From Armatimonadaceae bacterium (GTDB taxonomy: Bacteria > Armatimonadota > Armatimonadia > Armatimonadales > Armatimonadaceae): a stretch of 10,501 bases of DNA. The stretch lies in assembly GCA_030446525.1 (NCBI GenBank), contig JAUJNC010000149.1, forward strand, positions 1 through 10,501, read 5' to 3'. The stretch's first letter is position 1, and every line of letters starts with the position of its first letter. Under the pieces are notes generated by a model. That model had not been told where the DNA came from and did no database searches. It saw only the letters and a program-made list of their open reading frames with translations. Of this stretch, positions 1-7,388 are shown piece by piece. A program made the position numbers and the translations under genes.

Positions 1-22
1 GGTGATCACGGGCAAGTAAGGG

Positions 23-62
23 CCCGGACAACAGACCCGGACAAGGGACCCGGACGGGTCCC
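23..62. repeat. Three 13-bp-spaced CCCGGAC repeats and a small palindrome
   Basis: CCCGGAC occurs at 23, 36 and 49, exactly 13 bp apart. The third copy is part of an inverted repeat, GGGACCCG (45-52) and CGGGTCCC (55-62), with GA between. The block lies between a possible upstream stop codon (TAA at 17-19, reading VITGK-stop from base 2) and the terminator at 68. Repeat and palindrome are seen directly. Any function, such as read-through control or a minor hairpin in the 3' UTR, is not established. Confidence 0.4.
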
Positions 63-67
63 GAGGG

Positions 68-113
68 CGCCGGGGCCGGGCCGCTCGATGAGCGGCCCGG
101 CCCCGGCGTTTTT
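68..113 (+). terminator. Strong intrinsic terminator of the gene left of the window
   Basis: A perfect 19-bp inverted repeat (68-86 with 90-108) closes on a three-base GAT loop and is followed at once by five T residues (109-113). This is the layout of a rho-independent terminator reading rightward. It probably ends an upstream gene that finishes with the TAA at 17-19, of which only about five residues would lie in the window. It insulates the epimerase gene at 180, which therefore needs its own promoter between about 114 and 165. Confidence 0.85.
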
Positions 114-179
114 CGCGAGTTGTCCGGCCGAGCGGCAGGTAAATCCTCCTCTCGGCGCGAATCAAGGAAGAGCTGCGCC

Positions 180-1181
180 ATGTCATCTGATACACTGGTT
201 ACCGGGGTTTCCGGATTTGTTGCGGGCAATCTCGCCCGGTCGTTGGTGGAGGGCGGCGCGGGCGTCCTCGGCGTGGGGCGAACGCCGCCGCGCGAGACAT
301 ACCCGCGCCTCGCCTTCGAGCCGCTCGACCTCCTCGACTTTGACGCCCTGCTGCGCCTGTTGGCGCGGGAAAAACCCCGGACGGTGTACCACCTGGCGGC
401 CAACTCCGTGCTGCAGGGGGCGGCGGAGGGACCGCTCGCGATGCTGGAGATCAACGTGCGGGGGACGTGGAACCTGCTGGAAGCGGCGCGGCGAGCCGAG
501 GTCCCCGTTGTCGTGGTGGCGTCGTCCGACAAGCAGTACGGCGCGCTGGCCCGGCCGCCCTATGACGATGGCGACTCCACCGCGTTCTTGAACGGCGGCG
601 TTTACGAGCTTTCCAAGGCGCAGCAGGACCAGGTCGCGCGCCTTTACGCGGGCCTCTACGACACCCCCGGCGTGCGCGTCGCCCGCCTGGCTAACATCTA
701 CGGCCCCGGCGACACCCATTGGACGCGCCTCGTCCCCGGCACGATCCGCCGCACCTTGCTGGGCGAGCCGCCCCGCGTCGTGGCCGGCGCGGGCGCCGCC
801 CTGCGCGAGTACGTTTTTGTCGATGATGCGGTAGCGGCGCTCCAGGCGCTTGCCGCCGACGCCCGGACGCGCGGCAACGCCCCCCTCCGGCGGCAGGACG
901 GGAAACTGGCCTCGGCCGCCTTCAACGTGGGGTCCGAGGCGCGGTTCGCGGCGGCCCAGGTGATCGAGAAGGTGCAGAAGGTGATGGCCGAGGAGTTCGG
1001 CATCGCCGGCCCGCCCCCCGAGATCGTGCCCGCCAACCCCGCCGTGTTCGAGCCGGGCTCGCAGTTCTCCGACCTGTCCAAGCTCCGCTCCCTCCTTCCC
1101 GGCTACGCCCCGCGCGATCTCGAAACGGGCCTGCGCGCCACGATCCCCTGGTACCTCACCCACCTGGCTCGCGGCGCGTGA
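180..1181 (+). CDS. NAD(P)-dependent sugar-nucleotide epimerase/dehydratase (extended SDR family)
   Basis: Predicted cytoplasmic enzyme of 333 residues that acts on nucleotide-linked sugars. The Rossmann glycine motif is at residues 8-16 (TGVSGFVAG). The last glycine of the usual TGxxGFxG is displaced by one. HLAANS at 71-76 fits the second nucleotide-binding strand. The serine of VVASSDKQYG (112-121) and YELSK (Y142, K146) give the Ser-Tyr-Lys catalytic set. SSDK and NIYGPGDTHWTRLVPGT (172-188) most resemble the CDP-glucose 4,6-dehydratase branch, so a role in surface-polysaccharide or deoxysugar synthesis is likely, but the substrate is not known. The ATG at 180 is chosen because AAGGAAG (164-170) lies nine bases upstream. 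An in-frame TTG at 120 would add 20 Ser/Arg-rich residues lying just after the terminator. It faces the esterase gene tail to tail across 73 bp. No sugar-pathway partner is in the window. Confidence 0.85.
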   Translation: MSSDTLVTGVSGFVAGNLARSLVEGGAGVLGVGRTPPRETYPRLAFEPLDLLDFDALLRLLAREKPRTVYHLAANSVLQGAAEGPLAMLEINVRGTWNLLEAARRAEVPVVVVASSDKQYGALARPPYDDGDSTAFLNGGVYELSKAQQDQVARLYAGLYDTPGVRVARLANIYGPGDTHWTRLVPGTIRRTLLGEPPRVVAGAGAALREYVFVDDAVAALQALAADARTRGNAPLRRQDGKLASAAFNVGSEARFAAAQVIEKVQKVMAEEFGIAGPPPEIVPANPAVFEPGSQFSDLSKLRSLLPGYAPRDLETGLRATIPWYLTHLARGA

Positions 1182-1254
1182 AAAGCCGAAGACGCCCCCG
1201 CGCCCGCCGCGTACCCAGAACTCGCCGTGGCGGCAGTGCGGCGACTCTCACGGG

Positions 1255-1926
1255 CTACCTGGCCCGGCGCGCGTGCTTAAGGAACCAGTCGTGCAGCCCG
1301 GCTTCGCGGTAGGCTTTGTCCCAGGAATTGTGGCCGACACCGGGATACACGGTCAGCAGGGCGCCGCCGCCCGTGTCCTTGACGGCCTTCACCATGTCCT
1401 CGGATTCGCGGAGCGGCACGGCATTATCGGCGTCGCCGTGGAAGGCCCAGATCGGCATGTCCTTCAGCGCGGCGGCAGAAGCCTTGTCGCCGCCACCGCA
1501 GACGGGCGCCAGAGCCGCAAAGCGCTCGGGGTGCTTCGCGCCGATGGCCCAGGTCCCGTAGCCGCCCTGCGACAGACCCGTCAGGTACAGCCGGTCGGCG
1601 TCCACGCGGTACTCTTTCTTAGTCGCCTCCAGCATGGCCCAGAGCAGATCGTCGTGCTGTGCCCACAGGTCGCGCCGCTCCGGCTTCTGCGGGATGAGGA
1701 CGAGGAACGGCCAGCGGTCGGGGGCCAGCATCAGGGCGGGACCGATGCCGACAGCGACCGACTTCAGGCCGTCACGCCCGCACTCGCCGGCGCCGTGCAG
1801 AAACAGGATGGTCGGCCACGGCTTGTTGTCGGCATAGTCGGCGGGAACATACAGGACATAACGGGACTCCTGCCCTGCGTGCCGGATCGTCTTGAGCAGG
1901 AAGCCTTTCGCGTCGCGCGAATCCAT
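1255..1926 (-). CDS. Cytoplasmic alpha/beta-hydrolase, carboxylesterase or peptidase-like
   Basis: This 223-residue protein has a complete alpha/beta-hydrolase fold pattern. LFLHGAGE (41-48) is the oxyanion-hole HG motif. GLSQGGYG (117-124) is the nucleophile elbow with S119. HGDADNAVP (163-171) supplies the acid, probably D167, and GVGHNSW (196-202) the histidine, H199. The spacing fits the dienelactone hydrolase/phospholipase-carboxylesterase and 'predicted peptidase' groups. The substrate is likely an ester, but that is inference. There is no signal peptide, unlike most relatives of the predicted-peptidase group, so it probably acts in the cytoplasm. The ATG at 1926 is supported by AAGGAGA (1935-1941), eight bases upstream. 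It is divergent from nadE, with 155 bp between the starts that must hold both promoters. I see no clear sigma-70 hexamers there. Confidence 0.85.
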   Translation of the reverse strand: MDSRDAKGFLLKTIRHAGQESRYVLYVPADYADNKPWPTILFLHGAGECGRDGLKSVAVGIGPALMLAPDRWPFLVLIPQKPERRDLWAQHDDLLWAMLEATKKEYRVDADRLYLTGLSQGGYGTWAIGAKHPERFAALAPVCGGGDKASAAALKDMPIWAFHGDADNAVPLRESEDMVKAVKDTGGGALLTVYPGVGHNSWDKAYREAGLHDWFLKHARRAR

Positions 1927-2081
1927 GGGCTGGTTCTCCTTAGGTCCACGCCAGCGGCGGACGTAGTGGTTGAAGAGGATTCCGCAGTGGCCGGGGAAAG
2001 TCCTCCGTTGAGGGCAGGACGAACCGAGCGCATGGCGAACAACAGCACCGGTTTTTTCGTACAGATTGATGAGCGAACATC

Positions 2082-4145
2082 ATGCAACAGCCCCCTTTTC
2101 ACTCGATCTACGCGCACGGGTTCGTGCGCGCGGCGGTCTGCATCCCGTTCGTGCGGGTGGCGGACCCCGATTACAATGCGGAGCGCACCCTCGGCCTCGC
2201 CGGGCGGGCGTCGGAGCTTAAGGCGGCGGTCGCGCTCTTCCCGGAACTGGGCATCTCGGCCTACACCAACGACGACCTGTTCCACCAGGACGTCCTTCTG
2301 GAGGCGACGGAGGCCGCGTTGGGCCGTCTCGTCGCCCAAAGCCGTGAGCTTTCTCCGGTCCTGCTCGTCGGCGCGCCGCTGCGCTTCGGCGGCCAGCTCT
2401 TCAATTGCGGTGTCGTGGTTTACCGGGGGCGCGTGCTGGGGGTCGTGCCGAAGACGTACCTGCCGAACTACCGGGAGTTCTACGAGAAGCGCCAGTTCAC
2501 ATCCGGCCGCGACGCCGTCAGCCGCGACGTACACCTGCTCGGCGAGCGCGTCCCCTTCGGCAACGACCTCGTCTTCGAGGCCGCGAACGTCGAAGGCTTC
2601 TCGCTCCATGTCGAGATCTGCGAGGACGTGTGGACGCCGATCCCGCCGAGCACGTATGCGGCGCTCGCCGGGGCCACGGTCCTGGCGAACCTGTCGGCCA
2701 GCAACATCACGATCGGCAAGGCCGAGTACCGCCGCGACCTGTGCGCCGCGCAATCGGGCAAGTGCGTCGCCGCGTATCTGTACTCGGCCGCCGGCCCGGG
2801 CGAGTCCACCACGGATCTGGCGTGGGACGGCCACGCCCTGATCTACGAGAAGAACGAGCTGCTCGCCGAGGCGGAGCGTTTCCCCGCAGGCGAGCAGGTC
2901 ATCGCCGCCGACATCGACCTCGAACGCCTGGTGCAAGAGCGGATGCGCCTGACCAGCTTCCACGACACCGCCGGCGACCATCGGGAGCGCGTCCGCGCGA
3001 TCCGCCGTGTCCCCTTCACGTGGGAGATCCCCCAAGGCGAGATCTCGCTGATGCGCCAGGTCGAGCGCTTCCCGTATGTGCCGAACGACCCCGCCGCGCG
3101 CGACGAGCGCTGCTTCGAGGCGTATAACATCCAGGTCCACGGGCTGATGAAGCGGCTCCAGAGCGCGGGCATCGAGAAGGTGGTCATCGGCGTGTCGGGC
3201 GGGCTGGACTCGACCCACGCCCTGATCGTCGCCGCCAAGACGATGGACCGGCTGGGCCTGCCGCGCGAGAACATCCTGGCCTACACGATGCCGGGCTTCG
3301 CCACGAGCGAGGTGACCCGGAAGAACGCGCACGGCCTGATGCGCGCCCTGCGCGTGACGGGCAAGGAGATCGACATCAAGCCCTCGTGCCTGCAGATGCT
3401 GCGCGACCTGGGACACCCGTTCAGTCGGGGCGAGCCGGTCTACGACGTCACCTTCGAGAACGTGCAGGCGGGCGAGCGGACGTCGCACCTGTTCCGGCTC
3501 GCCAACTTCCTGGGCGGGCTGGTGCTCGGCACGGGCGACCTGAGCGAGCTGGCGCTGGGCTGGGCGACGTACGGCGTGGGCGACCACATGTCCCACTACA
3601 ACGTGAACGCCTCGGTCCCCAAAACGCTCATCCAGCACCTCCTGCGCTGGGTCATCGGCACGGGCCAGTTCGACCCCCAGACGAGCGCGACCCTGCAGTC
3701 GATCCTGGACACGGAGATCTCGCCGGAGCTGGTGCCGCACGAGGACAGCGAGGAGCGGGGGAAGCCGGCCCAGAGCACGCAGGCGAAGATCGGGCCGTAC
3801 GAGCTGCAGGACTTCAACGTCTATTACATAACCCGCTACGGGTTCCGGCCGAGCAAAGTCGCCTTCCTCAGCCACCATGCCTGGGCAGACAAAACGCGCG
3901 GCGATTGGCCGGACGGCCTCCCGCCCGAAAAGCACAACGAATACGACCTGGCCACCATCAAGAGGTGGCTGGACGTGTTCCTGAACCGTTTCTTCAAGAG
4001 CCAGTTCAAGCGCTCAGTCATGCCCAACGGGCCCAAAGTCGGGTCGGGCGGGTCGCTCTCGCCGCGCGGCGACTGGCGCGCCCCGAGCGACTCGGAGGCC
4101 ACCGTCTGGCTGGACGAGCTGCGCCGCAACGTGCCGGAAGCATAA
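2082..4145 (+). CDS. nadE: Glutamine-dependent NAD+ synthetase
   Basis: Makes NAD+ from deamido-NAD+ and ATP in the cytoplasm, using ammonia released from glutamine by its own amidase domain. The protein has 687 residues, close to the long two-domain enzyme of Mycobacterium tuberculosis (about 680). The N-terminal nitrilase-type domain (about 1-320) has all three catalytic residues: E55 in [11 protein letters not shown]124 in VPKTYLPNY, and C180 in EICEDVW. The C-terminal synthetase domain (about 345-687) has the PP-loop SGGLDST at 372-378 and a [16 protein letters not shown] segment. [10 protein letters not shown] at 242-251 is also typical. The ATG at 2082 has no good Shine-Dalgarno. It is kept because the protein aligns from its first residues with the family and the coding pattern begins there. 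The gene stands alone and ends at a hairpin terminator. Nothing is missing or truncated. Confidence 0.96.
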   Translation: MQQPPFHSIYAHGFVRAAVCIPFVRVADPDYNAERTLGLAGRASELKAAVALFPELGISAYTNDDLFHQDVLLEATEAALGRLVAQSRELSPVLLVGAPLRFGGQLFNCGVVVYRGRVLGVVPKTYLPNYREFYEKRQFTSGRDAVSRDVHLLGERVPFGNDLVFEAANVEGFSLHVEICEDVWTPIPPSTYAALAGATVLANLSASNITIGKAEYRRDLCAAQSGKCVAAYLYSAAGPGESTTDLAWDGHALIYEKNELLAEAERFPAGEQVIAADIDLERLVQERMRLTSFHDTAGDHRERVRAIRRVPFTWEIPQGEISLMRQVERFPYVPNDPAARDERCFEAYNIQVHGLMKRLQSAGIEKVVIGVSGGLDSTHALIVAAKTMDRLGLPRENILAYTMPGFATSEVTRKNAHGLMRALRVTGKEIDIKPSCLQMLRDLGHPFSRGEPVYDVTFENVQAGERTSHLFRLANFLGGLVLGTGDLSELALGWATYGVGDHMSHYNVNASVPKTLIQHLLRWVIGTGQFDPQTSATLQSILDTEISPELVPHEDSEERGKPAQSTQAKIGPYELQDFNVYYITRYGFRPSKVAFLSHHAWADKTRGDWPDGLPPEKHNEYDLATIKRWLDVFLNRFFKSQFKRSVMPNGPKVGSGGSLSPRGDWRAPSDSEATVWLDELRRNVPEA

Positions 4146-4158
4146 TAAAGCCATTGAG

Positions 4159-4213
4159 GCCCCCTCCGCCCCCGATCACTCACAAGCGGGTGATTGGGGC
4201 GGAGGGGGCTTTT
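4159..4213 (+). terminator. Rho-independent terminator after nadE
   Basis: A 14-bp GC stem (4159-4172 with 4196-4209) continues through a looser upper stem, about GATCACT against GGTGATT, to a short loop near 4182-4187. It is followed by TTTT at 4210-4213. It lies 14 bp after the nadE stop and six bases from the stop of the convergent gene ending at 4219. Read leftward the tail is CCTCAATGG, poorer in T, so it serves nadE best and may block leftward transcription only partly. Confidence 0.85.
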
Positions 4214-4218
4214 CGCCT

Positions 4219-4977
4219 TCAATGCGCTCCTGGTCCCGGCTCCCCCACCGGGAAGACCACGCCGTCTGCGTCTGGCAGCATCTGCTGCCGCTGCTCGGGT
4301 GTCATCTGGCGCATGAGCTGACCCATGATCGCCAGGTGTTCGCGCACGAAGGCTTGACGCGTGGCGTTGTCCCCGGCCAGAAGACGCTCGGCCTGCTCGC
4401 GGGCATACGCCTGCTGCTGCTCGGGCGTCATCTGAGCGAAGGGCATGGCATTGACGCCCGCCGTCGCACGCTTGCCCGCGTTGGTGACCAGGTAGACCGG
4501 TTTAAGGTTCAGGCCCGTGATGTGCTCCCTGGCCTTCTCCATCGGGAGGCGCTGCCCCAGGATCTCGACGGTGCCGGGCGCAGGCGCGCCGCCCGACCCG
4601 AAGAGCTTTACCTGGGCGAGGGCGAGCGCCGCCACATCGTCACCGTTCCACGACCGATCGCCGGCAGGAGCAGGCAGGTATAGTTTCACCCAGCTCGTGC
4701 CCTGTGGCAGTGCCTTCACCACGCCGGCGATCTGCTGCTCGAAGTTTTCCGGCGTGGCGGGTGTGGCGGGTAGGGGGACGCGCTCCGTGATCGTGGAATC
4801 CGCCAGCACCGTCACGCCCGCGCCCTGGCCGATGCGCGCCAGCACGTCGGCGGCGGGGCGTGTGCCCGCGCGGCTTGGCGCGCTTTGGTGCGCCGGGGCG
4901 GGGACGGCCCAAAAAGCCCCGCCCGCAAGGAGCAGGAACACCGCAACCGCCTTAAACATTTCCCGAATGGTCTTCAT
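4219..4977 (-). CDS. Exported protein with two MTPEQ (Spy/CpxP-like) motifs
   Basis: Exported protein of 252 residues. Residues 1-29 are a signal peptide: basic MKTIREMFK, hydrophobic core to about 24, and likely cleavage after APA at 27-29. Residues 42-100 (DVLARIGQGAGVTVLADSTI and what follows) look like the small fold at the N-terminus of secretins and TonB receptors (STN-like). This is only a resemblance. Residues 183-233 are helical and rich in Gln, Glu, Met and Arg, and contain MTPEQQQ (183-189) and MTPEQRQQM (225-233), close to the LTxxQ motifs of the periplasmic chaperone-sensors Spy, CpxP and ZraP. Tail residues are acidic and Gly/Pro-rich. The ATG at 4977 has GGGAGGT (4983-4989) five bases upstream. 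It lies 81 bp after the small gene at 5059 and is probably co-transcribed from the promoter at 5394-5437. I infer a role in envelope stress or metal sensing. The exact family is unrecognised. Confidence 0.8.
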   Translation of the reverse strand: MKTIREMFKAVAVFLLLAGGAFWAVPAPAHQSAPSRAGTRPAADVLARIGQGAGVTVLADSTITERVPLPATPATPENFEQQIAGVVKALPQGTSWVKLYLPAPAGDRSWNGDDVAALALAQVKLFGSGGAPAPGTVEILGQRLPMEKAREHITGLNLKPVYLVTNAGKRATAGVNAMPFAQMTPEQQQAYAREQAERLLAGDNATRQAFVREHLAIMGQLMRQMTPEQRQQMLPDADGVVFPVGEPGPGAH

Positions 4978-5058
4978 TGGTTACCTCCCTTTGTTGTTCT
5001 TGACATGATAGAACGTGTTCCGGTCCGTCGGAACGGTTCCCAGCGCGCCGTCACGGGT

Positions 5059-5319
5059 CTAGTCACCTTCCTCAGGGGGAGGCGCGAGGGGGAACGCGTA
5101 ACGGGCGTCCACCTGGAAGATATCGCCCTCCGGATCCAGAGGCATGCCGGTGATGAGCGGATACCGGCGCTCCAGTTCACTCCAGTAGATATCGTCCCGA
5201 TAGACGTAGGGGTAAAGGATCGACCGTGGCCAGGGGGCGCCCCCTGATCCGGAGGTGGGTTCGCTGTGATGGCGGCGACCCGCGCACAGCCCCACCGGAA
5301 GGCTCGCCGAGCTCGGCAA
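5059..5319 (-). CDS. Small protein of unknown function, start or frame uncertain
   Basis: The distal part of this frame is convincingly coding: SILYPYVYRDDIYWSELERR, then YPLITGMPLDPEGDIF, ending PPPEEGD. It has natural residue use and high G/C at third positions. The start is the problem. In this frame a stop lies at 5323-5325, so only TTG (5319) or an internal GTG could begin it, and neither has a ribosome site. A textbook site, AAGGAGG (5343-5349), sits six bases before ATG 5336, but that ATG opens another frame (MFNVNACRARRAF onward). That frame stays open to 4974 and touches the next gene in an ATGA overlap, yet its later residues look like wrong-frame Ser/Arg/Thr text. The simplest reading is a small gene starting at 5336 with one frame change near 5240-5300, natural or a sequence error. 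No family is recognised. Confidence 0.45.
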   Translation of the reverse strand: MPSSASLPVGLCAGRRHHSEPTSGSGGAPWPRSILYPYVYRDDIYWSELERRYPLITGMPLDPEGDIFQVDARYAFPLAPPPEEGD

Positions 5320-5393
5320 GCATTAACGTTGAACATTTCCACCCTCCTTCGCGGATATGCAGGCCGGACGAATCACAGTCGTCACGGCCACTT

Positions 5394-5437
5394 TCATACT
5401 AGCGGGCGAACCTGAAGAAGTCCTTAAGTGCGCAAAA
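5394..5437 (-). promoter_or_regulatory. Copy 1 of conserved response-regulator box plus -10, reading leftward
   Basis: On the minus strand: CTTAAG (5428-5423), five bases, CTTCAG (5417-5412), ten bases, then a -10-like TAGTAT (5401-5396). Half-sites of this form, 11 bp apart, are known for PmrA/QseB-type regulators. The whole 44-bp block matches 9667-9710 at 32 positions without gaps, including 13 contiguous bases (AACCTGAAGAAGT) and seven more (CGCAAAA). No TTGACA-like -35 lies at the usual spacing, as expected for an activator-dependent promoter. The predicted transcript would start near 5389 and give a leader of about 53 bases before ATG 5336. Confidence 0.6.
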
Positions 5438-5471
5438 AGCGGCCCTGACCTGGAAAGGAGAGAAGAAAAGG

Positions 5472-5491
5472 GGATCCGATATTGTTGGCGA
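5472..5491 (+). repeat. Left arm of a perfect 20-bp inverted repeat
   Basis: GGATCCGATATTGTTGGCGA occurs here and, inverted, at 7369-7388. Identity stops at exactly 20 bp on both sides. A purine-only run (5452-5474) leads into it. Together the arms enclose 1,917 bp holding the leader and gene of the exported hydrolase. I see no target-site duplication outside the arms. Confidence 0.75.
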
Positions 5492-5771
5492 GATCAGGCG
5501 ACAGCGATCGCAGAACGATTCCCCTGCCGTGAGGGTTAGAGTTCCCGGTCCGCTTTCTATTTTCGTCCAACGAACTCGGCTGGGCGTCTGCCGCGCTTGT
5601 CCTTCTTCTGCTCTCCGGTCGGTTAAACCGCTGGAGCGATGGATCCGTCCGACGGCCGCTGGTTCGTCATCGGGGGAAAAGCGGGTAAGGACGAACTGAC
5701 GAGGAGCTACCGTATCTCAAACTGCCCGCCGGGTAAGCCAGGGTGGTTTTCGTTGAAGATAGGAGGACACT
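5492..5771 (+). other. 280-bp leader or intergenic region before the exported hydrolase
   Basis: No convincing gene is seen here. The open frames across it (5357-5539, and the one from 5639 running into the hydrolase out of frame) lack family resemblance and ribosome sites. The stretch holds an inverted pair, GTTCGTC (5662-5668) with GACGAAC (5690-5696), enclosing a 21-base G/A-rich loop, and a CGGTT-A-AACCG palindrome near 5620. It ends with AGGAGG (5761-5766) five bases before the GTG start at 5772. It probably contains the hydrolase promoter, which I cannot place. I compared it by eye with common riboswitch cores and found no match. Confidence 0.4.
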
Positions 5772-7304
5772 GTGCGTCAACGCATCCGACTGACCTTCGC
5801 TGTTTGCGCCGTTCTGTGGCTGCAATCAGCTCCCACCGCTGCTTCCTTCGCCCAGTCGGCGCCGCTCGATCTTTGGGGCCCGCATGTCCTGCAGAAGATC
5901 CGGGACCGCAACACGCTGCGCTCCCACATCGTCAGCCATCTCGGATACCACGAGGTCTACTTCGACTCCGAGATCGGGGACGCCAAATGGGCCGACAGCG
6001 GCCCGCCATACGCCGTACACACGGGAGACACCATCCGGATCCATGGGTACCTGGCCACGCCGACCTTCGGCGGCCTCCACCCGGCCATCGTCATCGGGCA
6101 TGGCCACGGCGGCAACGGCAGTCCGGAGGCGGCGATGGCGCTGGCGGCGCTCGGCTATGTGGCTTTGTCCATCGATGGCCCCCGAGCGGGCCGGTCGACG
6201 GGCGGGCCGCAGGACACGCCCCAAGCCTGGATCTCGGTCGAAGAGGTGACGAACCAGCCCGCGCCGGAGGTGAGTTATCTGTACCACTACGCCTACGCCG
6301 GGATGCGCGCGCTGACGCTGCTGGACCATTTATCGCGGCTGCCCCTGAACCCGTTGCGCATCGACCGCAGCCGGTTCGGCGTGCTGGGGGTCTCGATGGG
6401 GGCGATGTTCACCTACTACCTCAACGGCGTCGACGACCGGGTGAAGGGGGCGGTGGCGATCGCCGCCGCGGGCGACTGGCGTGACACCCTCTTCTATGAA
6501 GGCGCCTGGCTGTATCACAGCCTCTACCACTATACGCGCGACGGCCTGCAAAGCGGGCAGGACGCTTTGAACACTATCTCCGACGTGTGCGCCGATCCGA
6601 CCTTCGAGACTTTCCTCGGGTACTTCGACCCGATCCGCTACGCTCCGAAGCAGCACGGGCCGCTCCTGACCATCCTGGGCACGCACGACCAGTACTTCGT
6701 CGCGCCGGCGGTCAACACCACCTACGACCGCGTCGCCTCGGCGGGAACGAACGGGCGCTTCCTCAAGCGCCTGATGCTCAGCCCCAACGGCAAGCATCTG
6801 GTGGTGGATAACGACGACCTGTTGCCCAGCATCCTTGCGGTGCTCGACGGCGTGGACAACTGGTTCCGCTACTGCTTGCGGAACGGACCCGCTCCGCCGG
6901 AAACGCCGACCGTGACCATGGAAGTTGAGGAAGATACGATGCGGTTCCGCGTGCCGGTGACCCAGGGCGGCAGGGCGATCCGCGACGTCACCCTGCACTT
7001 CGCCACCCAGATGGACAGCGTCCCCCAGCCGGCATGTGACTTCACACCGGTAAGCTTATCACTGGAGGGCGAGGGATACGTCGGCTCGGTTCGCGTCGGC
7101 ACCGCGCCGCCTTGCGGACCGCCCGCAACGCCCGAGAACATCCTGTACTTCGTCTCGGTCAAGGATGAGGCGGACTACACCGTCACCTCCAAGCTGTACT
7201 ACCAGTTTGAGGAGATGCGCTTCGGCAGCGGTTTCACCCCGCGTATCGAGCACTACCCCAAGGATGATCTCCCCGTGCCACCGCCACCAGCGCCCTGCCC
7301 CTAA
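5772..7304 (+). CDS. Exported alpha/beta hydrolase with an extra C-terminal domain
   Basis: Exported hydrolase of 510 residues. Residues 1-29 are a signal peptide (MRQRIRLTF, hydrophobic to about 24, likely cut near FAQSA), so it acts outside the cytoplasm. The catalytic domain spans about 35-365. GHGHGG (109-114) is the oxyanion region, GVSMGA (206-211) the nucleophile elbow with S208, GTHDQYF (303-309) carries the acid D306, and NGKH (339-342) the base H342. The order fits the acetyl-xylan-esterase/dipeptidyl-peptidase-like hydrolases. An ester or peptide substrate is inferred, not shown. Residues about 378-495 form a separate beta-rich segment of fibronectin-like character, with two cysteines (PACDF, PPCGPP), followed by a proline-rich tail. 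The GTG start is supported by AGGAGG five bases upstream. The gene stands alone inside the 20-bp inverted repeat and is convergent with the kinase remnant. Confidence 0.8.
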   Translation: MRQRIRLTFAVCAVLWLQSAPTAASFAQSAPLDLWGPHVLQKIRDRNTLRSHIVSHLGYHEVYFDSEIGDAKWADSGPPYAVHTGDTIRIHGYLATPTFGGLHPAIVIGHGHGGNGSPEAAMALAALGYVALSIDGPRAGRSTGGPQDTPQAWISVEEVTNQPAPEVSYLYHYAYAGMRALTLLDHLSRLPLNPLRIDRSRFGVLGVSMGAMFTYYLNGVDDRVKGAVAIAAAGDWRDTLFYEGAWLYHSLYHYTRDGLQSGQDALNTISDVCADPTFETFLGYFDPIRYAPKQHGPLLTILGTHDQYFVAPAVNTTYDRVASAGTNGRFLKRLMLSPNGKHLVVDNDDLLPSILAVLDGVDNWFRYCLRNGPAPPETPTVTMEVEEDTMRFRVPVTQGGRAIRDVTLHFATQMDSVPQPACDFTPVSLSLEGEGYVGSVRVGTAPPCGPPATPENILYFVSVKDEADYTVTSKLYYQFEEMRFGSGFTPRIEHYPKDDLPVPPPPAPCP

Positions 7305-7368
7305 CGAGTGGCCTTAGAGCAGATTATGGCGCAGGTCACGGCCGGAGCGCGCGAAGGTGCTGGCGAAT

Positions 7369-7388
7369 TCGCCAACAATATCGGATCC
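7369..7388 (-). repeat. Right arm of the 20-bp inverted repeat
   Basis: Exact reverse complement of 5472-5491. It partly overlaps a 14-bp palindrome, TGGCGAATTCGCCA (7361-7374), that the left arm lacks. Its outer base is the last base of the out-of-frame kinase stop codon (TAG, 7390-7388), so the arm begins right where the kinase gene ends. Confidence 0.75.

Noticed and set aside
120..179. Longer start (TTG at 120) for the epimerase
   Set aside because: It adds 20 Ser/Arg-rich residues right after the terminator. ATG 180 has a good ribosome site and starts just before the Rossmann motif.
183..1163. 326-codon open frame on the minus strand
   Set aside because: It lies wholly opposite the epimerase and reads as an Arg/Gly/Val-rich shadow without motifs.
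1222..1244. Terminator between the epimerase and the esterase
   Set aside because: TCGCCG/CGGCGA can pair around an 11-base loop, but no T-run follows on either strand.
1764..3935. 723-codon open frame on the minus strand
   Set aside because: It is the antisense shadow of nadE and part of the esterase gene in another frame, with an Arg/Ala/Leu/Gln-rich composition and no domain.
4974..5342. Minus-strand frame ending in an ATGA overlap as the true small gene along its full length
   Set aside because: Start signals are good, but from about 5250 on its residues look like wrong-frame text while the neighbouring frame looks coding. It is treated as a frame conflict.
5357..5539. 60-codon open frame on the plus strand
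   Set aside because: It covers the regulator box and the repeat arm, has no ribosome site and has no recognisable sequence.
5640..5771. Riboswitch before the hydrolase
   Set aside because: By eye no conserved core of c-di-GMP, SAM, SAH, TPP, cobalamin or THF classes is present. It is left as an unassigned leader.
5472..7388. Calling the 1.9-kb segment an insertion sequence
   Set aside because: It holds no transposase or recombinase and I see no target-site duplication. Only the inverted repeat is supported.
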